DNA of 64,000 nucleotides from Alkalihalobacterium chitinilyticum (lineage in GTDB: Bacteria > Bacillota > Bacilli > Bacillales > Bacillaceae_F), in NCBI RefSeq assembly GCF_029028005.1, contig NZ_JAOTPO010000002.1:124001-188000 (forward strand), given 5' to 3'. Below are positions 41,188 to 50,051 of this stretch, piece after piece (position 1 is the stretch's first letter; the number at the start of each line of letters is the position of its first letter). A program made the translations under genes and the position numbers. The notes under the pieces are model-generated. The model did no database searches, was not told where the DNA came from, and saw only the letters and a program-made list of their open reading frames with translations.

Positions 41188-41224
41188 ATAGCTGTCGCTT
41201 ATTAGTGGCAGCTATTTTATAAAT
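41188..41224 (+). terminator. Partial terminator or attenuator after pilA
   Basis: Arms ATAGCTGTC (41188-41196) and GGCAGCTAT (41207-41215) form a 9-bp stem with one G-U, followed by a T-rich tail. Downstream genes depend on readthrough, so it likely sets pilin stoichiometry. Confidence 0.65.
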
Positions 41225-41253
41225 TTTATTTTACAGTGGGGTGGAATGGGAAA

Positions 41254-42003
41254 ATGTTAATAGACATTTATATTCTAGCATTATTTTTAGTTATAGGTAG
41301 TTTTTTAAACGTAGTAGCCATCCGTCTATTAAATAAAGAATCCATAGCCTTCCCACCTTCCCATTGTCCACAATGTAAGCATAAGTTATCAGTACTCGAT
41401 CTAGTTCCTGTATTCAGTTACCTATTTTTAAAAGGAAAATGCCGTTACTGTCAAACAAAAATTTCTCCTCTATATCCATTTGGAGAATTATTAACAGCAA
41501 CATCAATTTTTATCGTCTATAAATTTGTCGGTCTTCAGCTAGAATTAATTCCGGCACTTCTTTTAACTATTTTACTCGTTATCTCAGTACTAACCGATAT
41601 TCGCAAACAACTTATTTTAGATGTGGTGACGTTACCAATGCTTGGCTTATTGATTATAAGTCGCCTACTCATTGGTTCGGAACCGTTTTGGTACTATTTA
41701 CTTGGTGGGGTTGTTGGTTTTGCATTGTTACTACTGATTGCTATCGTCAGCCGTGGTGGTATGGGTGGTGGTGATGTAAAGCTTTATGCGGCGATCGGTG
41801 TTGCATTAGGACCGTGGATGACCGTTATGAGTCTCGTATTAGCATCATTTGTTGGTACGATTGTTGGCATTACGCTCTTGGTGCTTGGCATCGTGAAGCG
41901 TAAACAACCGATTGCGTTTGGGCCGTTTATTTTTATTGGGACGCTGTTAGCTTATTTATTTGGATATGACATATGGATTTGGTATTTGAACTTATTATGG
42001 TAG
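41254..42003 (+). CDS. pilD: Prepilin peptidase / N-methyltransferase
   Basis: This integral membrane aspartic protease cleaves prepilin leaders and methylates the new N-terminus. The start at 41254 (249 residues) is chosen because GGGGTGG lies nine bases upstream; a GTG at 41236 lies before it. The N-terminal methylase domain has the two CxxC pairs CPQC and CRYC (about residues 41-68). The catalytic Asps lie in SVLTDIRKQ (near 118) and GGMGGGDVKLY (near 173). In B. subtilis the equivalent gene comC stands at this chromosomal position (between folC and spoIIB), so this gene may serve the competence pseudopilus as well. Confidence 0.94.
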   Translation: MLIDIYILALFLVIGSFLNVVAIRLLNKESIAFPPSHCPQCKHKLSVLDLVPVFSYLFLKGKCRYCQTKISPLYPFGELLTATSIFIVYKFVGLQLELIPALLLTILLVISVLTDIRKQLILDVVTLPMLGLLIISRLLIGSEPFWYYLLGGVVGFALLLLIAIVSRGGMGGGDVKLYAAIGVALGPWMTVMSLVLASFVGTIVGITLLVLGIVKRKQPIAFGPFIFIGTLLAYLFGYDIWIWYLNLLW

Positions 42004-42014
42004 GGTGTGAGATT

Positions 42015-42473
42015 ATGAAGGATCAAAGAGGAATTACATTAATCGAGTTACTTGTAACCATTACCCTTTTGGGGATTGTTGTCATTCCTATTCTCACATT
42101 AATGACAGGGACTTTTACGAATACCGTATCTCAAGGAAAAGAAAGTCAGCTTCAATATTTTGCTCAAGAAGTAATAGAAGAGGCAAGAGTTAATTCCTTT
42201 CCAGGTAACTTAGGTGGTAAAACAATATACGGAGTTTGTACACCTGAATCAGGCTGTTCAGAAATTGATACAAATAAACTTTCAATGCCTACATTGACAA
42301 GTTCTGAAATCTTGTATGAAATTCACTTTCAAGTTTTAACCAGTGCAACTAATGAGTCGAGTCGAAATGAACTGCTAGAAAAAAACTTTTATGAGATCGA
42401 AGTGGTAGTTAAATCGAGCGAACCAAACAGTCATGAAGTGATGTTGGTGACGGTGGTGAAAAAGCAAACATGA
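42015..42473 (+). CDS. Minor pilin-like protein (PilV-type)
   Basis: The 152-residue protein starts MKDQRG and then the prepilin signal ITLIELLVTITLLGIV with Glu at +5, followed by a globular part with a Cys pair (VCTPESGC). The ATG at 42015 is the first Met next to the leader; upstream in-frame ATGs would overlap the peptidase gene. Processed by the adjacent prepilin peptidase. Relatives prime pilus assembly. It overlaps the next gene by 4 bases. Confidence 0.85.
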   Translation: MKDQRGITLIELLVTITLLGIVVIPILTLMTGTFTNTVSQGKESQLQYFAQEVIEEARVNSFPGNLGGKTIYGVCTPESGCSEIDTNKLSMPTLTSSEILYEIHFQVLTSATNESSRNELLEKNFYEIEVVVKSSEPNSHEVMLVTVVKKQT

Positions 42474-42925
42474 GAAACCAACGGGGAATAACATTAGTTG
42501 AGTTACTATTAACGATAACAATTATGGGGATAGTGTCGGCCCCAGTTTTTTTGTTAGTTAACAGTACGATGAAAGTTCATCAAGAAACGAGTATTGATAA
42601 TCAATTGCAACATGAGGCGAGGTTTATTACGCAGTATATAAGCGAGAAAATAAGAGATGGTGCACGTATTCAATCTTCCGCAGATTCTTGGGAATTAAGA
42701 AAAGGTAGTGAGGTCTTTATTCGCTATAATCACTCATTAAATGAAGTTTATTTAAAGGACGGAGACACTGTGTTATCAAGTCATGTTGAACATTTTGAAG
42801 TTCATCCGGAGCCTATAGAAAATCCAGTAAAATATAATGTTTCACTACGATTAAAAAATAGAGATCGTACTTTCCAATTAGAAACAACAGTTTACCATGA
42901 TGCAAACTCACGTTTTAAAAGATGA
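42470..42925 (+). CDS. Minor pilin-like protein (PilW-type)
   Basis: The 151-residue protein starts MRNQRG with mature signal ITLVELLLTITIMGIVSAPV, Glu at +5, and a beta-rich globular part with a charged C-terminus. The ATG overlaps the upstream stop (ATGA). Likely a priming minor pilin; the precise PilW/PilJ assignment is by order and length only. Confidence 0.85.
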   Translation: MRNQRGITLVELLLTITIMGIVSAPVFLLVNSTMKVHQETSIDNQLQHEARFITQYISEKIRDGARIQSSADSWELRKGSEVFIRYNHSLNEVYLKDGDTVLSSHVEHFEVHPEPIENPVKYNVSLRLKNRDRTFQLETTVYHDANSRFKR

Positions 42926-42936
42926 GGTGATAGTGA

Positions 42937-44022
42937 GTGAGACAGACAATACCAATCAAGAATGAAAAAGGCGCAGCACTCTTATTAACATTATTTATTA
43001 TCGTGTTTGTTTCAATAGTAGGGGCTGGATTATTGAACACTACTTTTTATGGTAAAAAAACAAATGTGACGGCATTATCAGAACAACAAGAGTTTTATAA
43101 ATTAGAGGGAGCCATCGACCTTTTTATTAGTGAAATGAACCATTATCAAGATTCTAGTGAAAATGATGTATTAAAGTATAAAGATGGTAATGGAAACCTT
43201 CACCCAATTACAGAGAATGGAGAGCAAATACCAATCGTTAAAAAAGGTCCATTCTTTTATCTTGCAAATAATACGAATCCGAGAGTACAAACTTATAACA
43301 TAGATGGAGAATTAATTGAAGTCCATATTTTGAATGAGACGCTTACAGGAGACGTGTACAATATCACGTTGAATGCAAAACAAGTAGCGAATTCTAAGCT
43401 TCAAAGAAATATAGATTTAAAAATCAATAGAGGAACAGGTCCAACTATATTTGAAGGGGTAGAAGTTCCTGCACCAATCCCACCTTTTACAGGGTCTGCT
43501 GTACAGGCCACAAAGAAGTTAGACTTAAACCCAAACCTACGGGAAAATCCTGCGTTTACTATGATAGGTACTAGCTTTGCTGAAATTCTAAGTTTTTATC
43601 AATTACAGCCCAGTTTAGCTTCAGGAAATTTAAATTCAGCATATAAATTTGACTCTACTAAAAATAAACATCATTTTAATAGTATTAGTATCGGTAATCA
43701 TGACACGATAACCATACCTGAAGGCCACTTAGTATATATACAACAGTTTCATAGTACAGGGGGGACTCTTGTTATCAATGGATTTTTAATTATAAATGAC
43801 TTAAAGGTTACTGGTAATGGTAAATTTAATCTGGTAGGTGCACTAATTGGTCAAGATGTAGAGTTTGGTTCAAATGCTATAACTATTGACGCTCGAGCAG
43901 GTGTTAATCCAGATACGGGTGAAGGTGGGGGATATAAGCCTCCTAGACCAACGATCACTGAAAGTGATTATACTGTAAGTTCAGATATCGACACGATTTT
44001 AGATATGAGAACAGAAAGATAA
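42937..44022 (+). CDS. PilX-like minor pilus protein with beta-rich C-terminal domain
   Basis: The 361-residue protein starts (GTG, with GAGGTGA six bases upstream) with a leader NEKG and a hydrophobic helix AALLLTLFIIVFVSIVGAGL typical of PilX-type minor pilins, which lack the +5 Glu. Residues about 265-325 have short beta-strand repeats (GTLVINGFLIINDLKVTGNG and onward) reminiscent of DUF7305/bactofilin-like solenoids. The C-terminus is Pro/Gly-rich. The middle may sit at the pilus tip; any adhesin role is a guess. Confidence 0.78.
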   Translation: MRQTIPIKNEKGAALLLTLFIIVFVSIVGAGLLNTTFYGKKTNVTALSEQQEFYKLEGAIDLFISEMNHYQDSSENDVLKYKDGNGNLHPITENGEQIPIVKKGPFFYLANNTNPRVQTYNIDGELIEVHILNETLTGDVYNITLNAKQVANSKLQRNIDLKINRGTGPTIFEGVEVPAPIPPFTGSAVQATKKLDLNPNLRENPAFTMIGTSFAEILSFYQLQPSLASGNLNSAYKFDSTKNKHHFNSISIGNHDTITIPEGHLVYIQQFHSTGGTLVINGFLIINDLKVTGNGKFNLVGALIGQDVEFGSNAITIDARAGVNPDTGEGGGYKPPRPTITESDYTVSSDIDTILDMRTER

Positions 44023-44046
44023 ATAATCGATAGAAGGTGTGACCCT

Positions 44047-45177
44047 ATGTTTTTCAACAACAAATACTCAGGCATTGATTTTCGTGAGAAGAAAGTGACG
44101 TTTGCGACGATTAAAATGGACAAGGAGCTGCCCGTCCTGCAGCAAGTCTATGAAACGACATTAACAGATTCGGTTATTGCTGGTGGAAAAGTGCAAGAAA
44201 AGGGTTTGCTTGAAACGGCACTTCGAACCTACTTACAGCAACATAAAGAAGCTTCTAAGCATGCGCATTTAGCGATCCCGACACAGCATTCGTTAATTCG
44301 TAAAGTGAATACACTACCTGATGTAGGGGAGCCTGAATTAGCGAAGCTGCTTCACTTTCAAATTGGTGAAACGATCCACCTTCCGTTTGAAGATCCGATC
44401 TATGATTTTGTTAAAATTGGTTCAATCCAACCTGAACGAGAAAAAGAAAATGCTTCAGAAGAAGATGATTTTACTTTAGAAGAGTTAACGGAAAGTGTCG
44501 AGAAGGAGCTGCAAGGACCGCGCAGTGAAGTTTTATTTTTCGCAACGTCTCGTGAACTTTCGGAAGGTTTGCTAGAAAGCTGTGAAGAGGCAGGGTTTAA
44601 ACCGTTAACAGCGGAATTAAGAGCGTTAGCCCTTCAACGTCTATTACTACACACGCATCCGAACTGGCTGAATGGTACTGAAATGATTATTGATGCGTCT
44701 AGTGGGTCTGTGGATATTCATATTTTCAAAGACGAATTAATTGTTTTTTCACGGACGATGGAGCTAAACCGTAGTGAATTAACGGTAGATTTAAATCCAG
44801 CAGACGATGTTCTTTCTTTTGATACAAAGGAATTAACTTTACAGGATGAAGTGGCTGCAACAGCAGAAATTACAAAAGAAGATAAAATGGATTCGTATGT
44901 TGAAGATTTACTCAATGAAATTCAAAAAGCACAAAACTTCTACCGCTATTCTTTAGGGGAACGAGATAGTGAGTTTGATCGAATCATTGTTACGGGAGAA
45001 AAAACGCAGCACATTTTTTCAAGGTTAGTTGAACGACTTCCGAATGAAGTGGTTCATATTGATTATAGCTCTATTGTTGATATTGGATTTATGCAACATG
45101 ACTTGCTGGATCGTTGCAGCGTTGCGATCGGGCTAGCGATGCGGGGCAATGAAAAAAGAGAGAAGAAAAAGAAGTAA
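44047..45177 (+). CDS. pilM: Type IV pilus inner-membrane platform protein PilM
   Basis: The 376-residue cytosolic protein has the actin-like/FtsA-like fold of PilM: YSGIDFREKKVTFATIK at the N-terminus (nucleotide site), LAIPTQHSLIRKVNTLPDV (about 75-93), and a C-terminal IIVTGEKTQHIF region. PilM binds the cytosolic tail of PilN and links it to the assembly ATPase. It sits right before pilN. A charged linker (about 135-165) differs from Gram-negative members. Confidence 0.9.
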   Translation: MFFNNKYSGIDFREKKVTFATIKMDKELPVLQQVYETTLTDSVIAGGKVQEKGLLETALRTYLQQHKEASKHAHLAIPTQHSLIRKVNTLPDVGEPELAKLLHFQIGETIHLPFEDPIYDFVKIGSIQPEREKENASEEDDFTLEELTESVEKELQGPRSEVLFFATSRELSEGLLESCEEAGFKPLTAELRALALQRLLLHTHPNWLNGTEMIIDASSGSVDIHIFKDELIVFSRTMELNRSELTVDLNPADDVLSFDTKELTLQDEVAATAEITKEDKMDSYVEDLLNEIQKAQNFYRYSLGERDSEFDRIIVTGEKTQHIFSRLVERLPNEVVHIDYSSIVDIGFMQHDLLDRCSVAIGLAMRGNEKREKKKK

Positions 45178-45215
45178 ATGACTACTTACGTTTCAAAAGG
45201 ATTGGAGCGATACCT

Positions 45216-45776
45216 GTGAACATTAGCATAGATTTGTTACCTCAACGAGTAAAAGCAAAAGAAAGAGGAGGCGTTCCTGTCATTCCAGTTGCGGGGGCCT
45301 GTACGGTTATTGTAGCCGCTAGCTTTCTTACTTTTATGTATGTTGATACGAAAAGCTCCGTTCAATCGTTAGAACAGGAAGTTGCGGCTCAAACGGAAGT
45401 CCGTAACACGGCTCAACAGGAGTTTCTTACGAAAACAACGGGAATGACGGAATACAATTATATTGATTATTATACGAATATGAACACTTTACTAGATACG
45501 ATCTACAAAGATACGATTGATTTAAAAGAACGTGTCTACATGTTGCTACCTGATCGAGCGGAAGTAAATTCTTATTCCTTTTTAAACAATGGTGATCTTT
45601 CGATGCAAATCACGTTCCATTCAAAAGGCGATGCTGCGATTTATTTAAATCGGCTATTAAATGCTGACTTAGTGACGAGTGCTGAAGTACAAACGATTTC
45701 AACTTCTAATGAAGATTTGCTTTATCAATCTCAATTTACGTTAAAGCTCGATACGATAGTAGGTGAAGAATCGTGA
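45216..45776 (+). CDS. pilN: Type IV pilus alignment protein PilN
   Basis: The 186-residue bitopic protein has the N-terminal PilM-binding motif NISIDLLPQRVKAK (residues 2-15), one transmembrane helix (about 20-42) and a periplasm-side coiled coil and ferredoxin-like domain. Start is GTG with TTGGAG upstream. The stop overlaps the pilO start (GTGA). It forms the pilM-pilN-pilO platform. Confidence 0.9.
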   Translation: MNISIDLLPQRVKAKERGGVPVIPVAGACTVIVAASFLTFMYVDTKSSVQSLEQEVAAQTEVRNTAQQEFLTKTTGMTEYNYIDYYTNMNTLLDTIYKDTIDLKERVYMLLPDRAEVNSYSFLNNGDLSMQITFHSKGDAAIYLNRLLNADLVTSAEVQTISTSNEDLLYQSQFTLKLDTIVGEES

Positions 45777-47257
45777 CTGAATGGTTGAATAACAATAAAA
45801 ATCCGATCTTATACAGTGTTCTTATTTTCTTTTTATTATTAGTAGTATTCTTTATGTATTTCATTCGTCCTTTACAGGCAGAGGAACGCAGTCAACAAGA
45901 GGAACTCCATCGTATTCAAACGGACATCGCTCACTATCAAACACAGATTAGTAAACTAACTGCTCAATCTTTAACACCACTGCAGAAAAAGACATTACTT
46001 GACCGTGTACCGATGCGCCCTAATGTGGAACAAGTAATTGCGGACTTAGAAAGAACCGAGCTGGAGACAGGTGCTGTGATTGACAGTGTATCGATTAGTA
46101 TTCATCCAAGTGAACGAAGTGAGGCACAGGAAAATGAAGGACAAGACGTTTATTCCTGGAGAAACATTTTAGATGAGGACTTATATTCCCTTCTTGAAAC
46201 ACAAGTAGCTGATGTAAATGCGCTCCATGTCTCCTCTATTGAATTGTCTATTAGTATGAACGGAAAAGAAGCGGATGTTCATTCTTTCATTGAAGAAATT
46301 GAAAAGCTAAAGCGAATCATCCATGTACAGAGCTATGATTATTCACTAGATAGTGACACGGAACGATTACAGGCTTCGGCAACACTCCGTGCCTTTTATT
46401 GTGAAGACTTTTTAGAGTTTATTGAAGATGCCGGTGACTTTAAATTAGATTATAATTTTGATCCCAATAAATTAAACCGATATATAGAAGTAACACCTGA
46501 AATAAGCAGTGGAAGTGAAGGTCCGAATGAGACAGGAACGAATGGTGAAAATTCATCTGCTGCACCATCAGACACATCAACATCAAATATAGAAGCTAAG
46601 CCTGTTGATCAGTCTAAACGATACTTTAATCCTGTGGCAGGTGAAAAAGAAGCTAATCTAGCATTTTACGTTGTTCAAACGGGCGGGTACAATACGGAAG
46701 CGACGTTATATGAACAAGTCACTAATTTGCGAAATGCCGGCATGTTCCCAAGAGAAGTCGAAAGAGAAAACCAAGCCAATGAAACTAGATTTGTCGTTTA
46801 TACTGGGGTGGCTCATGACAAATCCTCTGCTGAACAGTTAGCTAATTACTTAAAGTCAGTAAATAAAGATTTTCATTCGTGGGTCGATCAAGTTCCTTTT
46901 AGTGTGAAAGGAAATACGGCATTAGCAAAAGATGCACAGGATGTGGTTTCTTCTGTTTCTCCTGTTATTACAAAAGGGTTAACGGAAACGGATTATCAAA
47001 TCTCATCCGAACAAATGGAACTGATTGCTGCTAAAATTCGTGTCTATGAATTAAGAGCGACAGAAGCGATGGCGAATAGCTCGGATATGAATTGGAAAGT
47101 ACAATTAGAAAATACGTTAATTTATACAAAACAACTTGAAACGGCGTTAAAGAACTACCAAAATCAAAACCAACGATCTCACTTGTGGCAGGCACAAGGC
47201 GCGATGCTTGATTTCATGCTTACCTTGAATGGATATGTTAATTTTACAGAAAAGTAA
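45773..47257 (+). CDS. pilO: PilO-like platform protein with a C-terminal SPOR-like domain
   Basis: The 494-residue bitopic protein has one N-terminal membrane helix (about 10-32), a coiled coil (about 35-75), and a PilO-like ferredoxin domain (about 80-225, RVPMRPNVEQVIADLERTE onward). A Ser/Thr-rich linker (about 240-280) leads to a SPOR-like domain (about 298-380: NLAFYVVQTGGYNTEATLYE and RFVVYTGVAHDKSSAEQLA), then a helical tail. SPOR domains bind denuded glycan strands of peptidoglycan. Canonical PilO has only about 200 residues, so this is a fusion that could tie the pilus machine to the thick wall. Start is GTG, 4-base overlap with pilN. Confidence 0.85.
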   Translation: MTEWLNNNKNPILYSVLIFFLLLVVFFMYFIRPLQAEERSQQEELHRIQTDIAHYQTQISKLTAQSLTPLQKKTLLDRVPMRPNVEQVIADLERTELETGAVIDSVSISIHPSERSEAQENEGQDVYSWRNILDEDLYSLLETQVADVNALHVSSIELSISMNGKEADVHSFIEEIEKLKRIIHVQSYDYSLDSDTERLQASATLRAFYCEDFLEFIEDAGDFKLDYNFDPNKLNRYIEVTPEISSGSEGPNETGTNGENSSAAPSDTSTSNIEAKPVDQSKRYFNPVAGEKEANLAFYVVQTGGYNTEATLYEQVTNLRNAGMFPREVERENQANETRFVVYTGVAHDKSSAEQLANYLKSVNKDFHSWVDQVPFSVKGNTALAKDAQDVVSSVSPVITKGLTETDYQISSEQMELIAAKIRVYELRATEAMANSSDMNWKVQLENTLIYTKQLETALKNYQNQNQRSHLWQAQGAMLDFMLTLNGYVNFTEK

Positions 47258-47300
47258 TTACAGCCTTAATAGCTAGTTTGATAGAAAAGGAGCTATAAAG

Positions 47301-48974
47301 ATGGCCATACAAAAACGCAGGCGTTTAGGAGATTTGCTCGTTGAAGCAGGTGTCATCACGGAAGATCAACTGATGGAAGCCCTTCATGAACAAAAGTCAA
47401 CGAAAAATCGCTTAGGAGACCAGCTCGTCCAATTGAACTTTGTTGACGAACAACAAATTATTGAGGTCCTTGAGTTTCAGCTTGGCATTCCTCATATCAA
47501 TTTATATAAACAAAAAATTGACCCGAAAATTATTGGGATTATTAATGAAGAATTAGCACGTCGCTATCAACTGCTTCCAGTTAAACGTACTGGAGACCGT
47601 TTGATGATTGCGATGGCAGATCCGCTAGATTACTTTGCGATTGATGATATTCGGTTGAGTACGGGGTTTGAAATTGAGCCGGCGATTGCGAAAAAAGAAG
47701 AGCTGCGTTTAGCGATTAATCGTTACTACGGAATGCAGAGATCGATTGATCAGATGTTAAAAGATATCAATACGAATGATGATGAAGAAGTGCTGATCGA
47801 GGCGCAACAATCCGATGATTCACCGGTTGCAAAAATGATTAATCAGTTGATTAGCCAAGCCGCTCAAGTCGGTGCCAGTGATATTCATATTGATCCACTA
47901 GACACGGAAACGGTCATTCGCTTCCGTGTCGATGGTGTTCTTCGTCCTGAACGAACGATCCCTAAAAACATGCACAATGTTCTCGTTTCAAGGGTCAAGA
48001 TCTTATCGCATTTAAACATTGCTGAAAAGCGTTTGCCGCAAGATGGACGTTTTAAAATGGATGTAGATCTCCGCAGAATAGACTTGCGTGTTTCGTGTTT
48101 ACCTACCATTTTTGGTGAAAAAGTGGTCATGCGTCTTTTGGACACTAGTAATGTTTTATTAGGAATTGACCGACTAGGTTTCTCTGAAAAAAATGAAGCG
48201 AATTTCCGAAAGATGCTTAAACAAGCTTATGGGATAATGCTTGTTACTGGTCCTACCGGAAGCGGTAAGTCAACGACCTTATACTCCGCTTTATCAAACT
48301 TAAACTCAGATGATGTTAACATCATTACGGTTGAAGATCCTGTCGAGTACCAGTTAAAAGGAATTAATCAAGTACAAGTGAATTCGAATATCGGTATGAC
48401 GTTTGCCGCTGGTCTTCGTTCGATCTTGCGACAAGATCCAGACATTATTATGGTCGGTGAGGTTCGTGACTCCGAAACGGCTGAAATTGCTTTGCGATCA
48501 GCGATGACTGGACATTTAGTATTGACCACTTTGCATACAAACGATGCCGTTAGTGCGATTAGCCGTTTGATCGATATGGGAGTTGAACCGTTCCTTGTGT
48601 CATCATCACTTACCGGTGTTGTTGCGCAACGACTCGTTCGCCGGGTATGTCCTTCGTGTGCAGTATCATACGAATTAACCGATAAAGAACGTGAACTGTT
48701 CACTTCAAGAGGAATTGAAACAACAAAAATCGTAAAAGGCGAAGGTTGCGCCACGTGTAATAGTACGGGTTACAAAGGACGAATGGCGATTCACGAAACT
48801 GTAATGATTGATGATTTTTTAAGAGAAATGATTACGAAAAAAGCTTCTGATTCTGAGTATCGTCATTACGTAGAGCAAAAAGGATTTGTGGCGATGTTTG
48901 AAGATGGCCTCATGAAAGTAGCTAAGGGATTAACGACATTGGATGAAATCTATAGAGTAACCGTTGGGGAGTAG
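47301..48974 (+). CDS. pilB: Type IV pilus assembly ATPase PilB with MshEN N-domain
   Basis: This hexameric ATPase powers pilus extension. The 557 residues have an N-terminal MshEN domain (two motifs RLGDLLVEAGVITEDQLMEA... at 8-31 and RLGDQLVQLNFVDEQQIIEV... at 37-60, five residues apart), which binds c-di-GMP in known members. Walker A GPTGSGKSTT (about 317-326), Asp box and Walker B (DPDIIMVGEVRDSETAE, about 379-395), and the C-terminal Cys4 zinc site (CPSC and CATC, about 450-490) follow. RBS AAAGGAG precedes ATG. It is directly followed by pilT. Confidence 0.96.
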   Translation: MAIQKRRRLGDLLVEAGVITEDQLMEALHEQKSTKNRLGDQLVQLNFVDEQQIIEVLEFQLGIPHINLYKQKIDPKIIGIINEELARRYQLLPVKRTGDRLMIAMADPLDYFAIDDIRLSTGFEIEPAIAKKEELRLAINRYYGMQRSIDQMLKDINTNDDEEVLIEAQQSDDSPVAKMINQLISQAAQVGASDIHIDPLDTETVIRFRVDGVLRPERTIPKNMHNVLVSRVKILSHLNIAEKRLPQDGRFKMDVDLRRIDLRVSCLPTIFGEKVVMRLLDTSNVLLGIDRLGFSEKNEANFRKMLKQAYGIMLVTGPTGSGKSTTLYSALSNLNSDDVNIITVEDPVEYQLKGINQVQVNSNIGMTFAAGLRSILRQDPDIIMVGEVRDSETAEIALRSAMTGHLVLTTLHTNDAVSAISRLIDMGVEPFLVSSSLTGVVAQRLVRRVCPSCAVSYELTDKERELFTSRGIETTKIVKGEGCATCNSTGYKGRMAIHETVMIDDFLREMITKKASDSEYRHYVEQKGFVAMFEDGLMKVAKGLTTLDEIYRVTVGE

Positions 48975-48984
48975 GTGATTGGTC

Positions 48985-50025
48985 ATGGATATGAAAAAAC
49001 TATTATATTTTGCCTTTCAAAATGGAGCATCAGACTTACACATTACGGTCGATACGACACCGATTGTACGAATTAACGGTAAGCTAAAAAAAGTAGGCTC
49101 ACAATTTTTAACAAAAGAGCTGACCCTTGACTTAGCCCGGCAGATTACCACTCCAAGCCAGTTCGAAAAATTTGAACAAACGAGCGAGTTAGATTTCTCC
49201 TATGCATTAGAAGATGCGTGTCGTTTCCGTGTTAATTTATTTAAACAAATGGGAGCCGTAGGTATTGTATTTCGTGTCATTCATAGTAAAGTCCCTACGA
49301 TCGGCGATTTAAACCTACCAGATGTCGTAAAGTTTTTTGCCAAACAAACACAAGGTTTATTACTGGTCACAGGCCCTACTGGAAGCGGGAAGTCGACAAC
49401 GCTTGCGGCGATCATTGATTATATTAATGACCATATGAGTAAGCATATTTTAACACTGGAAGATCCGATCGAGTATTTACATCATCATAAAAAGAGTATC
49501 ATCAACCAACGTGAAATTGGACAAGACAGTCAATCCTTTTCGATTGGTTTGCGTGCAGCATTAAGACAAGATCCTGACGTCATTTTAGTAGGTGAGATGA
49601 GGGATTTAGATACGATCCAAACGGCGATTACAGCTGCTGAAACGGGTCACCTTGTATTAGGTACTCTTCATACGACAACAGCTTCTCAAACGGTTCACCG
49701 GATTATAGACGTGTTTCCAGGAGAACAGCATCAGCAAATTCGAATGCAATTAGCGAGTACGCTCTCTGGTGTTATTTCACAACGTTTAATGCCCACTGCA
49801 GACGAAACAGGACGAGTTGCAGCATTAGAAATATTAGTAAGTAATCCAGCAGTTGCGAACTTGATCCGTTCGGATAAAATTCATCAAATCTTAACGATCT
49901 TAGAAACGAGTAAAAGTAGCGGCATGCAGACGATTAACATGGCAGTAACTGACCTTGTTCAAAAAGGGGTAGTGACTCGTGCTGTCGCTGATGAATTTGT
50001 TCCTGGATGGGACCGACATGAGTAA
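48985..50025 (+). CDS. pilT: Type IV pilus retraction ATPase PilT
   Basis: This ATPase depolymerises the pilus and enables twitching motility. The ATG at 48985 has TAGGTGA six bases upstream and gives 346 residues, normal length. The N-terminal PAS-like domain opens LLYFAFQNGASDLHITVDT; Walker A is GPTGSGKSTTLA (about 130-141), Walker B LRQDPDVILVGEMRD (about 192-206), His box TGHLVLGTLHT. The retraction motif usually AIRNLIRE appears as PAVANLIRSDK (about 288-298). Its presence separates this system from competence pseudopili, which have no PilT. Confidence 0.94.
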   Translation: MDMKKLLYFAFQNGASDLHITVDTTPIVRINGKLKKVGSQFLTKELTLDLARQITTPSQFEKFEQTSELDFSYALEDACRFRVNLFKQMGAVGIVFRVIHSKVPTIGDLNLPDVVKFFAKQTQGLLLVTGPTGSGKSTTLAAIIDYINDHMSKHILTLEDPIEYLHHHKKSIINQREIGQDSQSFSIGLRAALRQDPDVILVGEMRDLDTIQTAITAAETGHLVLGTLHTTTASQTVHRIIDVFPGEQHQQIRMQLASTLSGVISQRLMPTADETGRVAALEILVSNPAVANLIRSDKIHQILTILETSKSSGMQTINMAVTDLVQKGVVTRAVADEFVPGWDRHE

Positions 50026-50051
50026 AAAACTTGTATGAAAGGGAGAACATT

